Below, piece after piece: positions 1 through 5,616 of a stretch of DNA of 5,616 bases (the stretch's first letter is position 1; each line of letters starts with the position of its first letter). The position numbers and the translations under genes were made by a program. Below the pieces are notes generated by a model. It was not told the DNA's origin. It saw only the letters and a program-made list of their open reading frames with translations, and did not search any database. This stretch comes from Longimicrobiales bacterium (GTDB taxonomy: Bacteria; Gemmatimonadota; Gemmatimonadetes; Longimicrobiales; Gaopeijiaceae), in the NCBI GenBank assembly GCA_022428035.1, contig JAKMDG010000249.1:1-5616 (forward strand), in the 5' to 3' direction.

Positions 1-1
1 G

Positions 2-556
2 GCGTCCCCGTACACGCTCGAGATGCGGGTGAGCATCGACGGGGTCACGGCGGAGATGAACGACGCGATTCGCGGAGATGGTTCGTTCGACCGTGCGATT
101 GGGGCTGTCGGACGCCTCGCCGCAGCCGGTTTTCTGCCGATCATCACCACCATGCAGACGTGGTCCGAGGTCGAGACCGACGGCATCCTCGCGGCGTTCC
201 GGGACGTCCTCGGGGAGGTTGGGTACGACCGCCCGCGTCTGAAGATCCTGCCTCCGCTACGCATCGGTGCCGAGGCCTCACGTGATCGCGGCTACGACGA
301 GTTCGAACGGGTGACCCATGACATGATGGCGGAGTACCCGGCGGAACTCCTCCTGTGCTCGAGTGCCCGTCTCGTGACGGCGTCGGGTGTGTGGGCGTGC
401 CCGATTCTGCTCGACTATGACTCCGGACGGCTTGCGCACACGCTGGAAGAGGCGGCGGCCAGGCCCGCCGTCCTTGCGGAACAGGCGTGCTATACCTGCT
501 GGGTCAACGGGGCGATCTGTTCGAATATGCCCGGCTTCGCGGCCGATCCGGCGTAA
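2..556 (+). CDS. Radical SAM protein, C-terminal part (5' end outside window)
   Basis: The reading frame is open from the first bases and ends at TAA 554-556, so the N-terminal part with the CxxxCxxC S-adenosylmethionine cluster motif lies upstream and cannot be seen. What remains starts at a typical radical SAM barrel strand: LEMRVSIDG, followed by a helix with IRGDGSF (about bases 20-90). The tail carries five cysteines. Counting from the Met at base 23 they are C112, C126, C156, C159 and C166, giving C-x13-C and then CYTCWVNGAIC. Such a spread is typical of SPASM/twitch-like regions that hold an auxiliary [4Fe-4S] cluster. A Met at base 23 is internal, since family sequence continues upstream of it. 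The next gene begins 16 bases downstream, so the two are probably co-transcribed. The substrate is unknown: family members modify peptides, sugars or arsenicals, and nothing here decides between them. Confidence 0.85.
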   Translation, partial: ASPYTLEMRVSIDGVTAEMNDAIRGDGSFDRAIGAVGRLAAAGFLPIITTMQTWSEVETDGILAAFRDVLGEVGYDRPRLKILPPLRIGAEASRDRGYDEFERVTHDMMAEYPAELLLCSSARLVTASGVWACPILLDYDSGRLAHTLEEAAARPAVLAEQACYTCWVNGAICSNMPGFAADPA

Positions 557-572
557 CGGTGGATTGTCGACG

Positions 573-1382
573 ATGATCGGAGTCGAGGCGGGAGGCACGT
601 ATGCAAAAGTGGCCGCGTTCGGTGGCGTCTACTCGAATCACCTCGCGCTCGGAGCTGCCATCGACGACGCGCGCAGTCGTGGAGCCGAGGCCGCGATCTG
701 TCTGGGTGATCTCGGAGCCTTCGGTCCCAATCCCGACAAGGTCTTCCCGCTTCTTCGGGAGCATGGGGTCAGCGTGGTTCGCGGCAACTACGACGACTCG
801 ATTGCTCGTGGTCTGGATGACTGCCAATGCGGGTATACGGATCCCCGGGACAATCACTACGCACGCCTCTCCTACCAGTACACGTTTCAGAACACCTCGG
901 AGGAGAACCGCAGCTGGATGGCGACCTTTCCTGAGGAGATCCGGTTTCGGATTGGCGCGCTGGATGTGCTCGCATGTCACGGGAGTCCGCGCCAGACGAA
1001 CGAGTTTCTCTGGGAGTCCACCACACCGACTCACTTCCTCGACAAGCTGGCTCGGGACTTCGATTCGGACGTGATCGTCGGCACCCACACGGGCGTCCAC
1101 TGGATGCGTCGCTGGGCGGACCAACGGGCCTACGTGAACGTCGGAGCCCTCGGGCGACCGGCGAACGATGGAAGAACCGAAGTCTGGTACGCCATGCTGG
1201 AGCTCGTAGACGGCGAACTCGCCGTGGACTTCGTCCCGGTTCGCTACGATCACGAAGCTCTGGCCAGAGAGATGCGAGTCGAAGACCTTCCCGAGGAATT
1301 CGTCGAGACGATCCTCACCGGATGGTGGACTACGTGCCTGGAAATTCTGCCTGGAAAAGAGAGAGCCGCGGGGCGGTTCTGA
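573..1382 (+). CDS. Metallophosphoesterase-fold protein with altered metal site (GGVYSN family)
   Basis: The product is 269 aa if the ATG at 573 is used. It follows the calcineurin-like/YfcE order of motifs. Residues 17-22 are GGVYSN where relatives have SDIHSN, so the first-site Asp and His are Gly18 and Tyr20. Next come GDLGAFGPNP (45-54), GNYD (71-74), CHGSPR (135-140), GTHTGVH (170-176) in place of GHTH, and NVGALGRP (189-196). Asp46, Asn72, His136 and His172 could still bind one metal. An unusual DCQCG (83-87) follows the GNYD motif. I recall intact homologues with the same GGVYSN, so this looks like a subfamily trait rather than damage. The reaction is unknown; phosphodiesterase or phosphatase activity is only inferred from the fold. 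The start is uncertain. GTG 609 (257 aa) is an alternative, and a well-placed ATG at 601 is out of frame. The gene sits between the radical SAM and asparaginase-like genes. Confidence 0.85.
   Translation: MIGVEAGGTYAKVAAFGGVYSNHLALGAAIDDARSRGAEAAICLGDLGAFGPNPDKVFPLLREHGVSVVRGNYDDSIARGLDDCQCGYTDPRDNHYARLSYQYTFQNTSEENRSWMATFPEEIRFRIGALDVLACHGSPRQTNEFLWESTTPTHFLDKLARDFDSDVIVGTHTGVHWMRRWADQRAYVNVGALGRPANDGRTEVWYAMLELVDGELAVDFVPVRYDHEALAREMRVEDLPEEFVETILTGWWTTCLEILPGKERAAGRF
591..595 (+). promoter_or_regulatory. Shine-Dalgarno GGAGG near the start of the metallophosphoesterase gene
   Basis: GGAGG lies 5 bases before ATG 601, which is in the wrong frame, and 13 bases before GTG 609, which is in the right frame. 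It also lies inside the coding region if ATG 573 is the start. The site therefore favours a start near 601-609 over 573. It is the strongest ribosome binding signal in this gene junction. Confidence 0.45.
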
Positions 1383-1401
1383 ACCTGTCGCGGGGCAGCC
1401 G

Positions 1402-1902
1402 GTGAACGGTGCTGTCCACCTCTTCGTGACCGGAGGCACGTTCGACAAGGATTACGACGAGATTCGCGGCACGCTCGACTTTCGGGACACGCACATTCCG
1501 GACATGCTCGCCATGGCGCGGTCGAGGGTCGACGTTCGGGTCCGAACGCTGATGATGGTCGACTCGCTCGAGATGACCGAGGCCGATCGGGCTGTGATCA
1601 CTCAGAGCTGCCGCGACGTGCCCGAGCCGTACATCGTCATCACGCACGGCACCGATACGATGGTCGAGACGGCACGCGTGCTCGCTGAACGGGTCTCGGG
1701 CAAGACCATTGTGCTGACCGGCGCCATGATCCCGATCGCCTTCGGATCGTCTGACGGCCTGTTCAATCTGGGTGGCGCGCTGACCGCGGTTCAGGTGTTG
1801 CCGCCCGGCGTCTACGTCATCATGAACGGATGCGTATTTCCGTGGGACAACGTGAAGAAGAATCGCGAGACGGGGGTATTCGAAGCGATCGAGCGCAGCT
1901 GA
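1402..1902 (+). CDS. Single-domain asparaginase-like protein
   Basis: This is a 166 aa protein matching only the N-terminal, active-site domain of bacterial type L-asparaginases. The visible motifs are VTGGTFD (9-15, Thr13 as the nucleophile position), VDSLEM (53-58), THGTDTMVET (81-90, Thr84 and Asp85), and Lys101 in GKTIVLTGAM (100-109). SSDGLFNL (116-123) and PPGVYVIMNG (134-143) follow. The four core catalytic positions are kept, but the C-terminal domain that completes the site in E. coli asparaginases is absent. Other short proteins of this length exist as asparaginase domain-containing proteins, so it is probably complete. Amide hydrolysis (asparagine or a related amide) is an inference; the true substrate is unknown. 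The start is GTG 1402, since no better in-frame start precedes it and TGGT sits at the usual distance. The ribosome binding site is weak. The gene follows the metallophosphoesterase by 19 bases, so translational coupling or a shared transcript is likely. Confidence 0.85.
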   Translation: MNGAVHLFVTGGTFDKDYDEIRGTLDFRDTHIPDMLAMARSRVDVRVRTLMMVDSLEMTEADRAVITQSCRDVPEPYIVITHGTDTMVETARVLAERVSGKTIVLTGAMIPIAFGSSDGLFNLGGALTAVQVLPPGVYVIMNGCVFPWDNVKKNRETGVFEAIERS

Positions 1903-1925
1903 GCCTGTCTAGCGGCCTGGCGCTC
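1891..1925. terminator. Possible bidirectional hairpin between convergent genes
   Basis: GAGCGC (1891-1896) and GCGCTC (1920-1925) are perfect complements and flank the two convergent stop codons, which are only 6 bases apart (TGA 1900-1902 on +, TAG as CTA 1909-1911 on -). A further AG/CT pairing with a bulge can extend the stem. There is no clear run of T on either side, so a classical intrinsic terminator is doubtful. Confidence 0.25.
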
Positions 1926-3810
1926 TTCGGCTCCCCGGGAAGCGCATGAAACGTGACTGGCGGCCCAGTTCCTGGACCCGTGGATCACGCCGCAGGCCAT
2001 CCCACACCGGATCCGACCGAAGTGCGAGGACACCAGGTTCCCCCTCCGTGATCGCCTCGATCAGATGTTCGATCGCCTCGTCGTCGTCGCCCATGCCCGC
2101 GTAGGCTGTCGCGAACTCCATCAGGGCCACGTGCTCACCGTCGGCCACACGCTGTTCGAGCCGGTCGAGGTGCCACGTCCAGTAGCCTTCTTCCGCGTCC
2201 TCACGCATCAGGTCGACCAGATCCTCCAGCTCGGACCGTGAGGGAGCGCCCTGTGCACCCGACTCACGCCACGCATCGAGGGCCTCGACGCCGTCCCGCA
2301 GCTCACCGGTCGAGACGTAGATACGAGCCAGTAGTTCCCACGCTGGACTCATCTCCGGTACCTCGCTCACGACCTGCTCGAGGCGTCCAATGGCCTCCGG
2401 GTATCGTCCCGCAGAAGCCAGCTGACGCGCCTCGAAGTAGGCGCGATCCGTGGGATTTGCGTCGCGAGGGGTCGTGCGGAGTCGCATTCGGTCCGCGATC
2501 CGGACTCCGAGTCCTGTCTGGGCGGAGACCCATGCTGAGTCGAATGTGGGCGTCTCGAAGACGATCGTGTCCTGCCCCGCATTCATACTGACGACGTGGA
2601 CCTTCCGCTCTACCGACGCAGGCGCAGAGATCATCGGAGCATCACCGATCAGCCCCGGCATCGACTGTTCGATGAGCGAGAGGACTTCTCGTGCCTCGGT
2701 CGACGCGGAGTCGATGCGTAAGGCTTCGAGGGCGACTTCGTGGGCGCTGACCACTTCGTCAGTCGAGACGTCGTCCTCTTCGAGCTGAATCATGAATCGG
2801 GCGCCCGCCATCCCGGCCATGGCAGGTGCGAAGTCCGGATCGATGTCGAGCGCGTCCTCGAAGTACTCGGCCGCCGTCCGGAGACTCTCCTGGGTGCCCT
2901 GCTCGAACTCGTACCTTCCGCGGATGTACGCGTCCTGGGCCTCAGGCTGGACGTTACTGGCCACCTGCGCGAAGGCGGACTCGTCGTACTGCTCGGAGAC
3001 TTCTTTCACCACATCGAGGGCGATCTCGGTCTGAAATGTCAGCACGTCGCCGACATCATCGCGATCCCACTGCAGGGTTTCGATGTGCGTATCGCTGGGC
3101 GCGTGGATCAGCTGAAGGGTGACTCGGGTCCGGTCCGCGCTGCGCGTGACGGAACCCTCGACGATCACGTCCGCGTCGAGCATCCGGCTGATTTCCGGCA
3201 TCGTGATCGTGGTGCCAGCAAACTGTGCGACGCTCGTACGTGACACGACGCGCACGCCCTGGACCATGCTGAGCTTTGCAATCAGCTCCTCGTGCATGCT
3301 CGAGGTGAAGTAGGCCTGGTCTCCGGCCTCGGAGTAGTCGTCGAGCGGAAGGACCGCAATTGATCGGATGGGCTCGCTCGGGTCGTATGATGCGAGCTGA
3401 ACCTCCGGGAGCACGGAGTCGAGTTGGGCCGAGGTTGATTCGAACACGCCCTGTCGCTCGAGGTAGAGTCCGAGTGCCCCCGTCACGCCGATCGTAGCGA
3501 CAAGGAGAGCACCGAGCGCGAGTCGAGGCAGGAGCGGACTGACGACCACTCCGTCGGTTCTCTGGATGCCGTCGCTGGTCAGGTCGTACATCCATGCCAG
3601 TACCAGCGATGGCGGGAAGCCCAGGCCGGTTCCAACGACCAGGAGGCGCAGTCCACCCTCACCGATCCCAAAGGCCGGAAAGACGATCTCCGCGAGCTGG
3701 AGGATCACGAAGGCGGCCGCTGCATATCCGAATGCGAACCGCCCGACGTGTCGGCGGCGCATCTCGGCCAAGAACTGGCCAAATCCGGATGTGTGCTCTG
3801 CGTTGCTCAT
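1909..3810 (-). CDS. Membrane-anchored TolB-like (FlgO-type) TPR protein
   Basis: The product is 633 aa and begins at ATG 3810-3808. A short cytoplasmic head with basic RRRHVGR (18-24) precedes three likely membrane helices at about 25-48, 54-75 and 95-117. A TolB-N/FlgO-like domain follows at about 148-250: IAVLPLDDYS, YFTSSMHEELIAKLS, VRVVSRTSV, DADVIVEGSV. TPR-type helices lie at about 288-380 and 455-600, ending in DPVWDGLRRDP, a common ending in this family. Between them, about 385-450 is not TPR-like and looks strand-rich. Many relatives carry an N-terminal kinase, cyclase or DNA-binding domain; this one has none. By family the role is a membrane scaffold or sensor for protein partners, with three helices putting the large domain probably outside the cytoplasm. 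That topology is inferred. No clear Shine-Dalgarno sequence precedes the ATG. It stands alone and convergent to the upstream cassette. Confidence 0.88.
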   Translation of the reverse strand: MSNAEHTSGFGQFLAEMRRRHVGRFAFGYAAAAFVILQLAEIVFPAFGIGEGGLRLLVVGTGLGFPPSLVLAWMYDLTSDGIQRTDGVVVSPLLPRLALGALLVATIGVTGALGLYLERQGVFESTSAQLDSVLPEVQLASYDPSEPIRSIAVLPLDDYSEAGDQAYFTSSMHEELIAKLSMVQGVRVVSRTSVAQFAGTTITMPEISRMLDADVIVEGSVTRSADRTRVTLQLIHAPSDTHIETLQWDRDDVGDVLTFQTEIALDVVKEVSEQYDESAFAQVASNVQPEAQDAYIRGRYEFEQGTQESLRTAAEYFEDALDIDPDFAPAMAGMAGARFMIQLEEDDVSTDEVVSAHEVALEALRIDSASTEAREVLSLIEQSMPGLIGDAPMISAPASVERKVHVVSMNAGQDTIVFETPTFDSAWVSAQTGLGVRIADRMRLRTTPRDANPTDRAYFEARQLASAGRYPEAIGRLEQVVSEVPEMSPAWELLARIYVSTGELRDGVEALDAWRESGAQGAPSRSELEDLVDLMREDAEEGYWTWHLDRLEQRVADGEHVALMEFATAYAGMGDDDEAIEHLIEAITEGEPGVLALRSDPVWDGLRRDPRVQELGRQSRFMRFPGSRRAPGR

Positions 3811-3844
3811 GACGAGGGTTGGATCGCGGTACGGCGTGAGATGT

Positions 3845-3875
3845 TAAGTACTCATAAGACAACCTACGAGTTCAA
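3845..3875 (-). promoter_or_regulatory. Possible promoter of the TPR protein gene
   Basis: On the minus strand, TTGAAC (3875-3870) and TACTTA (3850-3845) resemble -35 and -10 boxes with a 19-base spacer. They lie in an AT-rich patch (about 3841-3878) that stands out from the GC-rich surroundings, just upstream of the ATG at 3810. Spacing is longer than ideal and the -10 match is poor. Confidence 0.3.
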
Positions 3876-3892
3876 AACCGTTGCTGTGTCAC

Positions 3893-3908
3893 GTTCGCCA
3901 GTGCGAAC
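3893..3908. repeat. Short perfect palindrome GTTCGC-CAGT-GCGAAC
   Basis: Two 6-base arms are separated by 4 bases, in the divergent intergenic region just outside the AT-rich patch. It could be an operator for a dimeric regulator or a small RNA hairpin. The arms run as GTTC-N8-GAAC, the reverse of the Gram-positive LexA box (GAAC-N4-GTTC), so LexA is not supported. A single copy was seen, so chance is possible. Confidence 0.3.
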
Positions 3909-4079
3909 ACGCCCGGCCTGATCGAGGAATCGGTTGCAGCCGAGCGTGACGGAGGTGTGGGTGCCATCGCATCGCAGTGGAAGAAGGCCGCGACGGTGGG
4001 CCAGTTCGGCGGGAATGAGTGCCGCAGGCCGGCGCTCTTCGGTTGTTCGGGTGCCGTGGCTCGTTCGCTTTCGTAGATT

Positions 4080-4116
4080 CTCGGCTGGAGGGCACGGTCA
4101 TTGAGCCTCCTCCGAG
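4080..4116 (+). promoter_or_regulatory. Imperfect hairpin in the leader of the DhaL-DegV gene
   Basis: CTCGG (4080-4084) pairs with CCGAG (4112-4116), and GGAGGGC (4087-4093) pairs with GCCTCC (4105-4110) with one bulged G. The loop is 11 bases. It ends 9 bases before the AGGAG ribosome binding site and overlaps GTG 4116. No T-run follows, so it is more likely a leader structure than a terminator. Confidence 0.35.
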
Positions 4117-5616
4117 TGTTCAACCAGGAGTCCAGTCTGAGCTCGCCCCAGATCGCTTATGTGGACGGTCCGCGCCTTCGGCGCTCGCTGATCGCTGCTT
4201 GCCAGTACGCAGAGCACCAGCGCGCGGAGCTGAACAGGATCAATGTCTTCCCGGTTCCGGATGGCGATACGGGTACGAACCTGGCCCTGACGGTCCGCGC
4301 GATCGGCGACCATCTCCGTGGGAGTAAGCTTCGTTCTGTCTCCGGTGTCGCGAGCGAGGCGGCGGAAGGAGCGGTGCTTGGTGCGCGTGGTAATGTCGGG
4401 ATGATGCTCTCGCACTTTCTGCTCGGGTTTGCCGACAGCGTGGAGGGTCAGACGCGGATCACGACCAGCGAGTTCGGTGCAGCCCTCGGAGCAGGGGTCG
4501 AGCGGTTGTACTCGTCCCTGGAGAATCCGGTCGAGGGCACGATCCTCACCGTCATGCGCGACACGGCAGTGGCCGCTCGCGAGTCCGAAGCTGACGATTT
4601 CGTGACCCTCGTGGTCGAGGTTGTCGAAGAAGCGCGGGTGTCGCTTTCTCGGACGCCCGAGCAGCTTGCGGTTCTCAAGAAGGCCGGCGTGGTCGACGCG
4701 GGCGCCAAGGGCTTCGTCAGCATGCTCGAAGGTGTTCTGATGTTCCTCGAGGGTGTGACCGTCGCCGTCGACGCCGAGAAGCACGAGAGCCAGGGGCTCT
4801 CTGCCGTGGCATTGACCGAGTATCCGGAGTCGGAGGAGCAGTACCGCTTCTGCACCGAGGCGCTCGCTCGTGGCGACTCACTGCCGACTCAACTCGAGGC
4901 GCGCGACGTGCTCCGCGAGTTCGGAGATTCACTGATCGTGATCCGATCCGCGGACGTACTGAAGGTGCATGTGCACACCGATGAGCCCGAGGACGTGTTC
5001 GCCTACCTGCGGTCTGTCGGTGATCTTGTCACCCACAAGGCCGAGGACATGCAGGTGCAGCACGCGACGATTGGCTCGTCGGGCGGGCACATTCAGCTGG
5101 CGCGCCGGCCGGTGACGATTGTGACCGACTCCGCGTGTGACCTTTCGGAGGAGGTCGTCCGCGCGCACGGAATTCATGTCATCCCGATGTCCCTGGTGCA
5201 GGGTGAGCAGATGTGGCGAGATGGCATCGACCTGTCTGCGACCGAATTCCACGAACGACTTCGGATGGACGAGACCCTTCCGACCACGAGTCAGCCCGCG
5301 CCCGCTGAGTTCCTGGAGACGTTCCGGTCGGCGGGTGAAGAGGGTGAGGAGGTTGTGGGGGTGTTCGTCGGATCCACGTTGAGCGGCACTGTCGGGGCTG
5401 CGGAGGTGGCGGCGGGTCGGGTAGAGGATGTCCCGATCCGAGTCGTCGACTCCCTGGGTGCCTCACTGCTCCAGGGCTTGATAACGCTCAAGGCCGCCGA
5501 GCTGGGTGAGCTCGGGTGGGGTGCGGACAGGATCAAGGACGAACTGAGACGGATTCGGGGGCAGTCCGGAATCGTCTTCACAGTCAGCACGTTCGAGCGG
5601 CTGATTGCCTCGGGTC
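4116..5616 (+). CDS. FakA-FakB type fusion: DhaL (DAK2) kinase joined to DegV domain, 3' end outside window
   Basis: 500 codons are visible and no stop is reached. Residues count from GTG 4116. A DhaL/DAK2 domain spans about 20-215, with NVFPVPDGDTGTN (43-55; Asp49 and Asp51 bind Mg-ATP in the family), GARGNVGMMLSHFL (89-102), EGTILTVMRD (140-149) and AGVVDAGAKGF (190-200). A FakA-type middle domain at about 243-318 shows FCTEAL, GDSLIVI and KVHVHTDEP; the Cys and two His fit the metal site known in FakA. A DegV domain begins near 332: TDSACDL (337-343), TTSQPAP (390-396), SGT (423-425), VVDS (443-446). About 100 more residues are expected. FakA phosphorylates fatty acids held by the DegV-like FakB, feeding phospholipid synthesis; here both are on one chain, acting in the cytosol. 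The start is uncertain: GTG 4116, CTG 4137 or GTG 4161. It looks monocistronic from the left side. Confidence 0.9.
   Translation, partial: MFNQESSLSSPQIAYVDGPRLRRSLIAACQYAEHQRAELNRINVFPVPDGDTGTNLALTVRAIGDHLRGSKLRSVSGVASEAAEGAVLGARGNVGMMLSHFLLGFADSVEGQTRITTSEFGAALGAGVERLYSSLENPVEGTILTVMRDTAVAARESEADDFVTLVVEVVEEARVSLSRTPEQLAVLKKAGVVDAGAKGFVSMLEGVLMFLEGVTVAVDAEKHESQGLSAVALTEYPESEEQYRFCTEALARGDSLPTQLEARDVLREFGDSLIVIRSADVLKVHVHTDEPEDVFAYLRSVGDLVTHKAEDMQVQHATIGSSGGHIQLARRPVTIVTDSACDLSEEVVRAHGIHVIPMSLVQGEQMWRDGIDLSATEFHERLRMDETLPTTSQPAPAEFLETFRSAGEEGEEVVGVFVGSTLSGTVGAAEVAAGRVEDVPIRVVDSLGASLLQGLITLKAAELGELGWGADRIKDELRRIRGQSGIVFTVSTFERLIASG
4126..4130 (+). promoter_or_regulatory. Shine-Dalgarno AGGAG before the DhaL-DegV gene
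   Basis: AGGAG is the only strong ribosome binding signal in this leader. The codon at ideal spacing (6 bases) is CTG 4137, which would give a natural N-terminus of (M)SSPQIAYVDGPRLRR. GTG 4116 lies upstream of the site and GTG 4161 lies 30 bases after it, too far to use it. Confidence 0.45.

Larger units (their letters stand above)
3811..4115. other. Intergenic region between divergent genes, no convincing gene
   Basis: This roughly 300-base stretch separates the divergent TPR and DhaL-DegV genes. It holds the AT-rich patch near 3841-3878, a small palindrome at 3893-3908, an open + frame from 3858 to TAG 4074-4076 without a usable early start, and most of an imperfect hairpin at 4080-4116. 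I found no tRNA-like or other recognisable RNA structure. Promoters for both genes are expected here, but only the minus-strand one can be suggested. Confidence 0.6.

Noticed and set aside
573..602. ASKHA-like GGTYAK motif at the start of the phosphoesterase gene
   Set aside because: It lies in the poorly supported N-terminal extension before the conserved fold and is not followed by any sugar-kinase or actin-like motif.
504..1448. Long minus-strand open frame opposite the phosphoesterase gene
   Set aside because: It is antisense to a gene with clear family motifs, its translation shows no recognisable domain, and long antisense frames are common in GC-rich DNA.
2740..3243. Plus-strand open frame inside the TPR gene
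   Set aside because: It is opposite the TolB-like/TPR coding region, has no recognisable motif and no supported start.
3893..3908. LexA (SOS) box
   Set aside because: The arms are in the reverse order and with different spacing compared with the Gram-positive LexA site.
3858..4076. Ribosomal protein L28 or Asp23-like gene expected before DhaL genes
   Set aside because: These often precede DhaL-type genes in other bacteria, but neither strand here shows their motifs.
3872..4123. Minus-strand open frame in the intergenic region
   Set aside because: It uses a TTG start, has biased composition and no family motif; it overlaps the leader of the DhaL-DegV gene.
4098..4784. Minus-strand open frame of 228 aa opposite the DhaL domain
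   Set aside because: The plus strand shows unmistakable DhaL motifs throughout; the antisense translation is low-complexity and matches nothing I recognise.

Overview
This is a GC-rich bacterial window holding five protein genes, two of them cut by the window edges. No RNA genes, insertion sequences, CRISPR arrays or long repeats were seen. The best guess at the source is Gemmatimonadota or a related environmental lineage. That rests on two things: the membrane-anchored TolB-like/TPR protein of a type abundant in that phylum, and a fused DhaL-DegV protein. It is an inference from family style, not a phylogenetic result.

Left part (1-1902, + strand) is a compact cassette of three co-directional genes with gaps of 16 and 19 bases. 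They are the C-terminal part of a radical SAM enzyme with five cysteines likely to bind an auxiliary Fe-S cluster, a metallophosphoesterase-fold protein, and a one-domain asparaginase-like protein. The metallophosphoesterase lacks the usual first metal-binding Asp and His (GGVYSN where relatives have SDIHSN) and carries an extra C-x-C. Tight spacing suggests one transcript, but no shared pathway is known to me. This cassette is the best candidate for an undescribed system in the window.

Middle part (1909-3810, - strand) is a convergent gene for a three-helix membrane protein with a TolB-N/FlgO-like domain and TPR segments. It probably serves as an envelope scaffold or sensor. It ends 6 bases from the asparaginase-like gene, and an inverted repeat spans the two stop codons.

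Right part (3811-5616) begins with about 300 bases without a convincing gene: an AT-rich patch that may hold the promoter of the TPR gene, a small perfect palindrome, and an imperfect hairpin next to a ribosome binding site. A long + strand gene follows and runs off the end. It joins a FakA-like kinase (DhaL plus the middle HVH domain) to a FakB/DegV fatty-acid-binding domain, so the two partners of bacterial fatty acid kinase are on one chain. Two starts in the window are uncertain and are discussed below: the metallophosphoesterase start and the DhaL-DegV start.
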